From assembly GCF_043769475.1 (NCBI RefSeq), contig NZ_CP171729.1, positions 6,014,001 to 6,078,000 of the forward strand: DNA of 64,000 nucleotides. Reading direction: 5' to 3'. The number at the start of each line of letters is the position of its first letter. Position 1 is the first letter of the stretch. Below, piece after piece: positions 8,578 to 17,439 of the stretch. The translations under genes and the position numbers were made by a program. Below the pieces are notes generated by a model. The model made no database searches and was not told where the DNA came from. It saw only the letters and a program-made list of their open reading frames with translations. This DNA is from Allomesorhizobium sp043769475 (lineage in GTDB: Bacteria; Pseudomonadota; Alphaproteobacteria; Rhizobiales; Rhizobiaceae).

Positions 8578-9969
8578 ATGTCACGTCTGATGACGGGTTT
8601 TCGCTTTGCATGGCAGGCGCTTCATGCCCATTTCAAAACCGATAATTTGATGGAGCTGACGAGCTCCCACCGAAGGTTTTATCCACATCTCCTGCCGGAT
8701 CTTCAAACCATGATCGAAGAGCAGATCGCGCCTCTGTCTCCCAAGCTGGTCGGCGTCCACCAGCGCTACGAGTATGAGCCCATGAAGCTGTCGGACCTGG
8801 TCATTCGCCAGGAACATGCAGTCGTTTCGATAACACCCTTGCAATATCAGGACATCGACATCGGCAAAGAGGAGCCTTATGCGTCTCTGCACAACGGCCT
8901 GTGGTTGTTCCAGATCGGCGACGAGCCGGTTGCCGTTTTTCTGTCGCAGTTTACCTCCCTAGTCGATGACATGCCATACGTTCAAGTGGAAATCGCTTGT
9001 CTGCCCGGCGAGCAGGCATCCGACTTCTCGCGCGAATTTCTTCGCAAGATCCAGGAGGGCTGTGAGAGCTCGCGGTATTATCGCAACAAGGTTCTCTCTT
9101 TCGAAGGAGATGCAGGAACCTCTGGGATGCAGGGTACGATGCGGGTTCATAACCTTCCTGCCGTATGCCGGAAGGACCTGGTGCTTTCCGAGGCAACTAT
9201 GGCGCGTCTTGATGCCCACATCTTCGATTTCGATCGACACCGAGAAGGGCTGAAGCGTCTCGGCCAATCGACGCAAAAGGGTATTCTGCTTTACGGAGCT
9301 CCTGGCACAGGCAAGACGCACGTCATCCGTCATGTTTGTGCCACCCTGCCTGGACGCACTACCGTTCTGGTCACGGCTGAGCAGACAATTGCGATTGGGT
9401 TTTACATCGCGCTGGCCCGTACCTTGCAGCCGAGCATCGTCGTGCTGGAGGACGTCGATCTGGTGGGCCGGTCGCGAGAGGATGTTCATGGTCAGAAGGC
9501 CGAACGCCTCCTCAACCGTCTGTTGAACGAGATGGACGGTCTTGTGTCAGGGACAGATATCTTTTTCTTCCTGACGACGAACCGGCCGGAGGACATTGAG
9601 GAAGCGCTCGCTTCGCGTCCGGGCCGCGTAGACGAAGCTATTGAAATTCCGCTCCCGGACGCTGGTTGCCGCGAGCAGCTGATAGCGCTCTATGGTGATG
9701 CTCTCACCTTCGAGAGCGGAGCGGTGGCCGATGCCGTCGCACGCTCAGACGGCAGCAGCGCGGTCTATGTCAAGGAGATGGTCCGTCGTCTGGCGCAACG
9801 GAGCCTTGCGCGAGATGGCTCTCATTTTGTCTCGCGCGACGATGTGGAGGTGGTCTTCGGCGACTCCGGAGTATTGTCCAGCCGTCTCAACAGGCGCATC
9901 GTCGGCCTCACCGACAAGACGTCAAGACGACTGAACGCCGAAGAAGATGAAAGTGACTGCTGCGACTAA
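8578..9969 (+). CDS. AAA+ ATPase with nifH-derived start
   Basis: The 463-residue protein has an unrecognised N-terminal half and an AAA+ module: Walker A GAPGTGKTH (about residues 240-248), Walker B IVVLEDVDL (about 288-296) and the second region of homology TTNRPEDIEEALASRPGRVD. This is the family of FtsH/Cdc48/BCS1-like remodelling ATPases, although no protease motif is seen. The C-terminus is acidic. The start ATG, its GGAAGGAAAGCTAC ribosome site and the first residues MSRL are taken from nifH. The gene sits alone between nifH-type module 3 and a strong hairpin at 9988. Its substrate is unknown; remodelling of a nitrogenase-related protein or complex is an inference from its promoter only. 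Confidence 0.8.
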   Translation: MSRLMTGFRFAWQALHAHFKTDNLMELTSSHRRFYPHLLPDLQTMIEEQIAPLSPKLVGVHQRYEYEPMKLSDLVIRQEHAVVSITPLQYQDIDIGKEEPYASLHNGLWLFQIGDEPVAVFLSQFTSLVDDMPYVQVEIACLPGEQASDFSREFLRKIQEGCESSRYYRNKVLSFEGDAGTSGMQGTMRVHNLPAVCRKDLVLSEATMARLDAHIFDFDRHREGLKRLGQSTQKGILLYGAPGTGKTHVIRHVCATLPGRTTVLVTAEQTIAIGFYIALARTLQPSIVVLEDVDLVGRSREDVHGQKAERLLNRLLNEMDGLVSGTDIFFFLTTNRPEDIEEALASRPGRVDEAIEIPLPDAGCREQLIALYGDALTFESGAVADAVARSDGSSAVYVKEMVRRLAQRSLARDGSHFVSRDDVEVVFGDSGVLSSRLNRRIVGLTDKTSRRLNAEEDESDCCD

Positions 9970-9987
9970 AGTTCTGCGGCCCGAGTT

Positions 9988-10033
9988 CGCCTTGCGCTGA
10001 TTTTCGATGCTTCGCTCTAATCAGCGCAAGGCG
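9988..10033 (+). terminator. Strong hairpin after the AAA+ ATPase gene
   Basis: A perfect 15-base inverted repeat (CGCCTTGCGCTGATT at 9988-10002, with its complement at 10019-10033) encloses a 16-base loop, beginning 18 bases after the stop codon. There is no T-run downstream, so it may act as an mRNA 3'-end stabiliser or a factor-dependent terminator. Confidence 0.65.
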
Positions 10034-10287
10034 CCATTGGGCGCCCCTCGGCCATGCCTGGTCCGCTCGATGCGAGACAAGAAGATGAGTGCCCGAAATT
10101 CACCTGGCCGCTCACCTGCGGAGCAGTCCCGCACCGCTCCGATCCGCCGCAGTCAGTGGTCGTCGTGACCGATGCTTGCGCACTCCCAGCCCTGGATGAA
10201 CAGCCTCCGATAGCCGAAGCGCCGCTACTAATTGGCGAGGCAGCAGCTTCGTTCGCGCAGCGTCGTATGATTTCGCGGTTATAGCGA
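10034..10287. other. Spacer without recognised gene
   Basis: The stretch between the hairpin and the Fic pseudogene shows only a short open frame (10054-10284) without recognisable features. Confidence 0.4.
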
Positions 10288-11138
10288 TCAGCCGCTGTCC
10301 AATACCGTTCCGGTTTGCAGGCATTCCAGATAGGCGCGATAGGCGAAGCTGCGGTCGCGCTTCTTCCCCGTGGTTTCCACGAGAATATTGGCTTCAGTCA
10401 GCGCCTCGATCGCACGGATCGCGGTCGGCTTGCTTACGCCGATCAACTTTATGCCCGACGCAACGCTCACGATCGGATGACGCGGCAATTGCTCGAACAG
10501 TCTGACTGCGGAGCCGGAGGCGGATTGGGCTTCGAGCAGTCGCACCCGGTCCGCGGATACGAGATTGAGCAGTTCCCGCGCCGAAGCGACGGCTTCACCG
10601 GAAGTGGTGGCGACCCATCGAGAAAGAAGTCTATCCAGCCCTCCCAGTTCCCTTCCACCCGACTAAGATCGAGGCGCCGGTAGTACTCTTCCCGGTGGCG
10701 CTTGAAAAACAGGCTGAGATAGAGGAGCCGCGCCTTCAGCAAGCCCCAGTGCTCCAAGAGCAGCGCGAGCGCGTCGAGGTAGTTCGTGACCTCTTCCGCA
10801 TCGGCGTTGGGTGCCGGCCTCTCTTCGGCCTCGAAAGCCAGAAGGTCCACGAGTGCTGCCTGCGTGCCCTCGATCTGCGACGAGATCACTGCCTCCTTGC
10901 GCCCGAAGGCATAGATGAACCAATCGAGGCAAGGCACCATATCGCCACCGAGATCGAGCCGAACGAGCGCCTGCTCGGCTTCCCGCAGACGATATTCGAG
11001 CTTGCCTTCAACAAACAGTGCCGGATGCGCAGGCGGCAGATCGAACGGGATGAACGCGTCGACGTTCTCTGCGCCTGCGGTTACGCTCTCGTATCGGCCC
11101 GTTTTTCGCTTCGGCATTTCATGACGCCCAATTGGCAA
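10288..11138 (-). pseudogene. Fic-family protein, internally deleted and frameshifted
   Basis: The N-terminal half is recognisable (PFDLPPAHPALFVEGKLE, then the inhibitory-helix-like SSQIEGTQA), followed by the post-catalytic stretch LLYLSLFFKRHREEYYRRL and a C-terminal winged-helix-like part (VSKPTAIRAIEAL). The HPFxxGNGRxGR catalytic loop that should lie between LLLEHWGL and LLYLSL is missing, and a frameshift near 10530 splits the C-terminus. It therefore cannot AMPylate targets. The gene reads away from nifH, and its 5' flank is part of the duplicated nifH upstream unit. Confidence 0.8.
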
Positions 11139-11532
11139 CAGCTTCGTTCGCTTCGAGGCGAGCGCGCTCCTTGGCGACCATCTGGGAACGAAGTCTTTAC
11201 TAGCGCCGAGTGTTAGTCAGGAAATCGTTCTTAGCGCGAGTGCCTTGAGATTGTCGCCGACTGTCTGCTCCCTGAAAAGGATGGCGGCAGCCCTATAACA
11301 CGGTGCGAGCGCATTCATCTTTGGACTACAGACCCCCGGCACCAGATGCGATCCTGTGGCCGGCTGCGCAACCCGGACCAGCTTCGCCGGCCACCCCAGC
11401 CGAAGCACAAAAACCAAGCATGCATTAACGTTCAACATGGATCACCCGATTGGAGGCCGGCCAGTTGTCCGGCGATCCGGCGAGGTCAATAGCGGTCGTA
11501 AGTAACCGAATCCGACAGCTTTGTGTCGTCTT

Positions 11533-11654
11533 TGTCGGGTCCGCTACACACGCCTTGCTTAGCCAATCTCTTATTTGCCTCGGGCTAAGCAGCTGAAAAG
11601 CATGCACAAATCCTCTTCTTAGGCCCAATCAGCCACCTTGGCACGAGTCTTGAA
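11533..11654 (+). promoter_or_regulatory. nifH promoter: NifA site and sigma54 -24/-12, module 4
   Basis: The NifA site TGTCGGGTCCGCTACA lies at 11533-11548 and the -24/-12 element TGGCACGAGTCTTGAA at 11639-11654, 84 bases before the nifH ATG. The -12 dinucleotide is GA rather than GC. This is the apparent parent of the other modules in the window. Confidence 0.9.
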
Positions 11655-11737
11655 ACCCTTGGTGCAAGGTGGCGAGAGCTGCCGACCGGTATTCATGGCG
11701 CGGGCAGCCGCAAATGGAACAAAAGAAGGAAAGCTAC

Positions 11738-12631
11738 ATGTCACGTCTGCGTCAGATCGCGTTCTACGGCAAGGGGGGCATCGGCAAATCGACGACATCC
11801 CAAAATACGCTCGCCGCCCTTGTCGACCTCGGGCAAAGGATCCTCATCGTCGGCTGCGACCCCAAAGCCGACTCCACCCGCCTGATCCTGAACGCGAAGG
11901 CGCAGGATACGGTCCTGCACCTGGCAGCACAAGAAGGTTCGGTGGAGGATCTCGAACTCCAGGACGTGCTCAAAGTCGGCTACAAAGGCATCAAGTGCGT
12001 GGAATCCGGCGGCCCCGAGCCGGGTGTCGGCTGCGCCGGCCGAGGCGTCATCACCTCGATCAATTTCCTCGAGGAGAACGGCGCCTATGACGATGTCGAC
12101 TATGTTTCCTATGACGTGCTCGGGGACGTGGTGTGCGGCGGCTTCGCGATGCCGATCCGCGAGAACAAGGCCCAGGAAATCTACATCGTCATGTCCGGCG
12201 AGATGATGGCACTCTATGCCGCCAACAACATCGCCAAGGGCATCCTGAAATATGCCCATTCGGGCGGCGTGCGGCTCGGCGGCCTGATCTGCAACGAGCG
12301 CCAAACCGACCGCGAGCTTGACCTGGCCGAAGCGCTGGCTTCCAGGCTGAATTCCAAGCTGATCCACTTCGTGCCGCGCGACAACATCGTCCAGCACGCC
12401 GAACTCAGGAAGATGTCGGTGATCCAGTATGCGCCGGACTCCAAGCAGGCGGGCGAATACCGCGCGCTGGCCGAGAAGATCCATGCCAATTCGGGCCAGG
12501 GCACCATCCCGACACCGATCACCATGGAGGAGCTCGAGGACATGCTGCTCGACTTCGGCATCATGAAGACCGACGAGCAGATGCTTGCCGAGCTTCAGGC
12601 CAAGGAAGTGGCGAAGGCGGCGGCACAGTAA
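11738..12631 (+). CDS. nifH: Nitrogenase iron protein NifH
   Basis: This is the dinitrogenase reductase, a homodimer that passes electrons from its 4Fe-4S cluster to the MoFe protein with ATP hydrolysis. The 297 residues are full length. The P-loop GKGGIGKS is at 11-18. The cluster cysteines lie in GVGCAGRG and DVVCGGFA, and the arginine target of DraT-type ADP-ribosylation is in the first of these. The start follows GAAGGAAAGCTAC. It is the first gene of nifHDKENX and intact. Upstream in-frame ATGs belong to a conserved overlapping frame in the leader, not to NifH. Confidence 0.98.
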   Translation: MSRLRQIAFYGKGGIGKSTTSQNTLAALVDLGQRILIVGCDPKADSTRLILNAKAQDTVLHLAAQEGSVEDLELQDVLKVGYKGIKCVESGGPEPGVGCAGRGVITSINFLEENGAYDDVDYVSYDVLGDVVCGGFAMPIRENKAQEIYIVMSGEMMALYAANNIAKGILKYAHSGGVRLGGLICNERQTDRELDLAEALASRLNSKLIHFVPRDNIVQHAELRKMSVIQYAPDSKQAGEYRALAEKIHANSGQGTIPTPITMEELEDMLLDFGIMKTDEQMLAELQAKEVAKAAAQ

Positions 12632-12641
12632 CCGCCGCCGC

Positions 12642-12666
12642 CGCGCCGCCTTCACCGGGCGGCGCG
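12642..12666 (+). promoter_or_regulatory. nifH-nifD intergenic hairpin
   Basis: A GC-rich 9-base stem (CGCGCCGCC / GGCGGCGCG) with a 7-base loop lies ten bases after nifH. Such structures between nifH and nifD are thought to stabilise the nifH transcript and give more NifH than NifDK. A second weak repeat (ACGAGA/TCTCGT) follows. Confidence 0.6.
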
Positions 12667-12726
12667 TCTTTACGAGAACGGCGTCTCGTAACTGAGGCGT
12701 CACCCAAAAACGTGGAAAGAGGTCCC

Positions 12727-14220
12727 ATGAGCCTGGAATACGAGAATGACGGCGCCCTTCATGCGAAGCTTATCGAGGAGGTGCTCTCGCAATATCCAGA
12801 CAAGGCGGCGAAGCGCCGCAAGAAGCACCTCAGCGTCGCAAAGAGCGGGGACGGCGGGGAGGGCGAGCTTCTTTCCGAATGCGACGTCAAATCGAACATC
12901 AAGTCCATTCCGGGCGTGATGACGATCCGCGGTTGCGCCTATGCCGGCTCAAAGGGCGTGGTATGGGGTCCGGTCAAGGATATGATCCATATCTCGCACG
13001 GCCCGGTCGGCTGCGGGCAATATTCCTGGTCGCAACGCCGCAACTACTACGTCGGTATGACCGGCATCGACACGTTCGTGACAATGCAGTTCACCTCCGA
13101 TTTCCAGGAGAGGGATATTGTGTTCGGCGGCGACAAAAAGCTGGAACAGGTCATCGACGAGATCGAGGAACTGTTTCCGCTGAACAAGGGCGTCACCGTG
13201 CAATCCGAATGCCCGATCGGCCTGATTGGTGATGACACGGAAGCAGTTTCCCGCAACAAGGCCAAAGAGCACGGAAAGACGATCGTGCCGGTGCGTTGCG
13301 AGGGCTTCCGCGGCGTCTCGCAATCGCTCGGCCATCACATCGCCAACGACGCGATCCGCGACTGGGTCTTCGAGAAGAAGGACGTCGAGTTCGAGGCCGG
13401 CCCTTACGACGTCAACGTCGTAGGCGACTACAATATCGGCGGCGACGCCTGGGCCTCGCGGATCCTGCTCGAGGAGGTGGGGCTGCGGGTGGTTGCCAAC
13501 TGGTCGGGCGACGCCACGCTCGCCGAAATAGAGCGAGCGCCGAAGGCCAAGCTCAATCTCATTCATTGCTACCGGTCGATGAACTACATCTGCCGACACA
13601 TGGAGGAAAAATACGGCATACCCTGGATGGAATACAATTTCTTCGGCCCCTCCCAGATCGAAGCCTCTTTGCGCAAGATAGCCAAGCATTTTGGGCCGGA
13701 AATCGAGCAGAGTACTGAAATGGTCATTGCCAAGTACAGACCGCTTGTCGACGCGGTCAAAGCCAAGTACCGGCCGCGCCTCGAAGACAAGACGGTGATG
13801 CTCTACGTTGGCGGCTTGCGCCCCCGTCACGTCATCACGGCTTACGAGGACCTCGGCATGGTGATCGTCGGCACAGGCTACGAGTTCGGCCACAACGACG
13901 ACTATCAGCGCACCGGCCATTACGTGAAGAACGGCACGCTGATCTATGATGACGTGACCGGCTACGAGTTGGAGAAGTTCATCGAGGGAGTTCGCCCGGA
14001 TCTCGTCGGCTCCGGCATCAAGGAGAAGTACCCGGTGCAGAAGATGGGCATCCCATTCCGTCAGATGCACTCCTGGGACTATTCCGGCCCGTATCACGGC
14101 TATGACGGCTTCGCCATCTTCGCCCGCGACATGGACCTGGCCATCAACAACCCGGTCTGGGGCCTCTACGACGCTCCCTGGAAGAAGGCCGTGGCGCCGA
14201 CGGCGATCGCCGCCGAATGA
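12727..14220 (+). CDS. nifD: Nitrogenase MoFe protein alpha chain NifD
   Basis: The 497-residue protein has the P-cluster cysteines in RGCAYAGSKG, GPVGCGQYSW and QSECPIGLIGDD, the FeMo-cofactor cysteine in IHCYRSMNYI and the cofactor histidine in QMHSWDYSGPYHG. The start at 12727 (MSLEYEND) is preceded by GGAAAGAGG; an in-frame GTG at 12712 is part of that site. With NifK it forms the alpha2-beta2 catalytic component. The gene is intact and lies 95 bases after nifH. Confidence 0.98.
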   Translation: MSLEYENDGALHAKLIEEVLSQYPDKAAKRRKKHLSVAKSGDGGEGELLSECDVKSNIKSIPGVMTIRGCAYAGSKGVVWGPVKDMIHISHGPVGCGQYSWSQRRNYYVGMTGIDTFVTMQFTSDFQERDIVFGGDKKLEQVIDEIEELFPLNKGVTVQSECPIGLIGDDTEAVSRNKAKEHGKTIVPVRCEGFRGVSQSLGHHIANDAIRDWVFEKKDVEFEAGPYDVNVVGDYNIGGDAWASRILLEEVGLRVVANWSGDATLAEIERAPKAKLNLIHCYRSMNYICRHMEEKYGIPWMEYNFFGPSQIEASLRKIAKHFGPEIEQSTEMVIAKYRPLVDAVKAKYRPRLEDKTVMLYVGGLRPRHVITAYEDLGMVIVGTGYEFGHNDDYQRTGHYVKNGTLIYDDVTGYELEKFIEGVRPDLVGSGIKEKYPVQKMGIPFRQMHSWDYSGPYHGYDGFAIFARDMDLAINNPVWGLYDAPWKKAVAPTAIAAE

Positions 14221-14348
14221 GAACCTAGTCTCTCCGCCCAGGCGGGGAGGCAGATGAGCGCCCGCGATCCTCATTCGCGGGAGTCCCTTCAAACTCTCGA
14301 TATCCCTGTGCCGCCGCGTTGCGTCGCACTGGAAAAAGGTGACCACCA

Positions 14349-15890
14349 ATGCCGCAGTCGGCCGAAAAAGTTCTTGACCATGCTCCCCTGTTCCGCGAGC
14401 CGGAATACAGGCAGATGCTTGCCGAGAAGAAGATCAATTTCGAATGCCCGCATCCGGACCAGGTCGTTGCGGATCAGCGCGAATTCACCCAGAGCTGGGA
14501 GTACCGCGAAAAGAACCTCGCCCGCAACGCGCTTGTCGTAAACCCCGCCAAGGCCTGCCAGCCCCTCGGCGCGGTGTTCGCGGCAGCCGGCTTCGAGCGG
14601 ACGATGTCCTTCGTCCACGGCAGCCAGGGCTGTGTGGCCTATTACCGCTCGCACCTTTCGCGGCATTTCAAGGAGCCGTCCTCGGCGGTCTCCTCGTCAA
14701 TGACCGAGGACGCGGCGGTGTTCGGCGGCCTTAAGAATATGATCGACGGGCTCGCCAATACCTACAAGCTCTACGACCCGAAGATGATCGCGGTCTCGAC
14801 AACCTGTATGGCGGAGGTGATCGGGGACGACCTGCACAGCTTCATCGAGAACGCCAGGGACGAAGGTTCCGTGCCGCACGACTTCGACGTGCCCTTCGCC
14901 CACACCCCGGCCTTCGTCGGCAGCCATGTCGACGGCTATGACAGCATGGTTAAGGGCGTCCTTGAGCATTTCTGGAACGGCAAGGAGCACGCCGAAGTCG
15001 CAGGGAATATCAATATCATCCCTGGCTTTGACGGCTTCTGCGTCGGCAACAATCGCGAGCTGAAACGCCTGCTCGACCTGATGGACGTGTCCTACACCTT
15101 CATTCAGGACGCCTCCGACCAGTACGACACCCCGTCGGACGGCGAGTACCGGATGTATGACGGCGGCACCAAGATCGAGGACGTAAAGGCTGCGCTGAAT
15201 GCCGAGGCCACGATCTCGCTGCAGCACTACAACACCCGCAAGACGCTCGAATATTGCGAGGAAGTTGGGCAAGCGACGGCGTCATTCCGCTACCCGCTCG
15301 GTATCCAGGCGACCGACGAATTCCTGATGAAGGTCTCGGAGATTTGCGGCAAGGAAATTCCGGAGGCGATCCGCCTTGAGCGCGGTCGCCTGGTCGACGC
15401 TATGGCCGACAGCCAGTCCTGGCTGCACGGCAAGAAATACGCGATCTATGGCGATCCGGATTTCGTCTACGCCATGGCCCGCTTCATTATGGAAACTGGT
15501 GGCGAGCCGATCCACTGCCTCGCCACCAACGGCACCAAAGCCTGGGAAGCCGAGATGAAGGAACTGCTCGCCTCCTCGCCGTTCGGCAAGGATGGGCAGG
15601 TCTGGGCGGGCAAGGACCTCTGGACGATGCGCTCGCTGCTCTTCACCGAGCCGGTGGATCTCTTGATCGGCAATTCCTACGGCAAATATCTGGAACGCGA
15701 CACAGGCAAGCCGCTGATCCGGCTGACGTTCCCGATCTTCGACCGGCACCATCATCACCGATTCCCGCTGATGGGCTACCAAGGCGGCCTGCGCGTGCTG
15801 ACGACGATCCTCGACAAGATCTTCGACAAGCTCGATCGCGAGACGAGCGAGACGGGCGTGACGGACTTTTCTTACGACCTTACCCGCTGA
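14349..15890 (+). CDS. nifK: Nitrogenase MoFe protein beta chain NifK
   Basis: The 513-residue protein carries the P-cluster ligands in CQPLGAVFA, HGSQGCVAYYR and STTCMAEVIGDD, and the serine-rich VSSSMTEDAAVFGG. The length is normal for rhizobial NifK. It starts at ATG 14349 after GGAAAAAGGTG and lies 128 bases downstream of nifD, in the same operon. It is intact. Confidence 0.98.
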   Translation: MPQSAEKVLDHAPLFREPEYRQMLAEKKINFECPHPDQVVADQREFTQSWEYREKNLARNALVVNPAKACQPLGAVFAAAGFERTMSFVHGSQGCVAYYRSHLSRHFKEPSSAVSSSMTEDAAVFGGLKNMIDGLANTYKLYDPKMIAVSTTCMAEVIGDDLHSFIENARDEGSVPHDFDVPFAHTPAFVGSHVDGYDSMVKGVLEHFWNGKEHAEVAGNINIIPGFDGFCVGNNRELKRLLDLMDVSYTFIQDASDQYDTPSDGEYRMYDGGTKIEDVKAALNAEATISLQHYNTRKTLEYCEEVGQATASFRYPLGIQATDEFLMKVSEICGKEIPEAIRLERGRLVDAMADSQSWLHGKKYAIYGDPDFVYAMARFIMETGGEPIHCLATNGTKAWEAEMKELLASSPFGKDGQVWAGKDLWTMRSLLFTEPVDLLIGNSYGKYLERDTGKPLIRLTFPIFDRHHHHRFPLMGYQGGLRVLTTILDKIFDKLDRETSETGVTDFSYDLTR

Positions 15891-15943
15891 GAGCGGGCGG
15901 CTGGGTTCCACCGGAGCCGGCCGCTGTTCGACGGAGACCAGCA

Positions 15944-17434
15944 ATGTCCTCGCTCAATACAAAAATCCAGGACGTCTTCAACGAGCCTGCCTGCGAGAAT
16001 AACCAGAGCAAAGATGTCAAGGCGCGCAAGAAGGGCTGCTCGAAACCGCTGACCCCGGGCGCGGCGGCCGGCGGTTGTGCGTTCGACGGCGCCAAGATCG
16101 TGCTGCAGCCGATCACCGACGTCGCGCACCTGATCCATGCGCCGCTCGCCTGCGAGGGCAATTCCTGGGACAACCGCGGCACGGCTTCCTCCGGGCCAAC
16201 GCTGTGGCGCACAAGCTTCACGACCGATCTCACCGAACTCGACGTGGTGATGGGGCAGGGGGAGCGGAAGCTTTTCAAAGCGATCCGCGAGATTAAGGAA
16301 GCCTATGCGCCGCCGGCGATCTTCGTCTATTCGTCCTGCGTGACGGAGCTGATCGGCGACGACATCGAGGCAGTCTGCAAACGCGCGACGGAAAAATTCG
16401 GCTTGCCGGTGGTGCCGATTAATGCGCCGGGTTTCGTCGGCTCCAAGAACCTTGGCAACAAGCTCGCCGGCGAGGCGTTGCTCGATCATGTCATCGGCAC
16501 GGTGGAGCCCGACGACACCGGCCTCTACGACATCAACATCCTTGGCGAGTTCAACCTCTCCGGCGAGTTCTGGCTGGTGAAGCCGCTCCTTGATCGGCTC
16601 GGCATCCGGGTGCGCGCCTGCATCCCGGGCGACGCTCGCTACCTGGACGTTGCCTCATCGCACCGCGCGCGGGCGGCCATGATGGTATGCTCGACCGCGC
16701 TCATCAATCTCGCCCGCAAAATGGAGGAGCGCTGGGACATCCCGTTCTTCGAGGGCTCTTTCTACGGCATCACAGACACCTCTGAGGCACTGCGCCAGAT
16801 CGCAGGGCTGCTCGTGAATAACGGCGCCGATCCGGACCTGCTCGACCGGACCGAAGCGTTGATCGCTGCGGAGGAGGCGATCGCGTGGAAGAAGCTCGCG
16901 GCCTACCGGCCGTGGCTCCAAGGCAAGCGCGTGCTGCTCAACACCGGCGGTGTGAAGTCCTGGTCGGTCGTTCATGCGCTGATGGAGATCGGGATCGAGA
17001 TCGTCGGCACCTCGGTCAAGAAATCGACCGTCGAAGACAAGGAGCGCATCAAGCAGATACTCAAGGACGAGAACCACATGTTCGAGTCGATGGCGCCGCG
17101 CGAGCTTTACGCCATGCTCTCAGAACACAAGGCCGACATCATGTTGTCGGGCGGGCGCACGCAATTCATCGCACTGAAGGCCAAGATGCCCTGGCTCGAT
17201 ATCAATCAGGAGCGCCAGCACCCTTATGCCGGCTATGACGGCATGGTGGAACTCGTGCGCCAGATCGACCTCGCCATTCATAACCCGATCTGGCGCCAAG
17301 TGCGGGAGCCGGCACCGTGGGACTGCCAGCCCGCCGTGAAGGACGAACCGCCAAGCACGAAGTGCGAGACCGGGGCTGTGAACGCTTTCAAGAAACTTGC
17401 CGGCTCGATGGCCGCCGACTTAGGCGGGTGTTGA
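15944..17434 (+). CDS. nifE: FeMo-cofactor scaffold protein NifE
   Basis: NifE and NifN form the scaffold on which the Fe-Mo cofactor precursor matures. The 496 residues resemble NifD: GGCAFDGAKIVLQPITDVAH, PLACEGNSWDNRG and YSSCVTELIGDDIEAVC hold the cluster cysteines. The start at 15944 is preceded by GGAGACCAGCA. NifN follows after 5 bases, so translation is probably coupled. It is intact. Confidence 0.97.
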   Translation: MSSLNTKIQDVFNEPACENNQSKDVKARKKGCSKPLTPGAAAGGCAFDGAKIVLQPITDVAHLIHAPLACEGNSWDNRGTASSGPTLWRTSFTTDLTELDVVMGQGERKLFKAIREIKEAYAPPAIFVYSSCVTELIGDDIEAVCKRATEKFGLPVVPINAPGFVGSKNLGNKLAGEALLDHVIGTVEPDDTGLYDINILGEFNLSGEFWLVKPLLDRLGIRVRACIPGDARYLDVASSHRARAAMMVCSTALINLARKMEERWDIPFFEGSFYGITDTSEALRQIAGLLVNNGADPDLLDRTEALIAAEEAIAWKKLAAYRPWLQGKRVLLNTGGVKSWSVVHALMEIGIEIVGTSVKKSTVEDKERIKQILKDENHMFESMAPRELYAMLSEHKADIMLSGGRTQFIALKAKMPWLDINQERQHPYAGYDGMVELVRQIDLAIHNPIWRQVREPAPWDCQPAVKDEPPSTKCETGAVNAFKKLAGSMAADLGGC

Positions 17435-17439
17435 GGCCG

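Noticed and set aside
12949..14349. A 466-residue minus-strand frame opposite nifD
   Set aside because: It is a GC-driven antisense shadow of nifD, which is certain.
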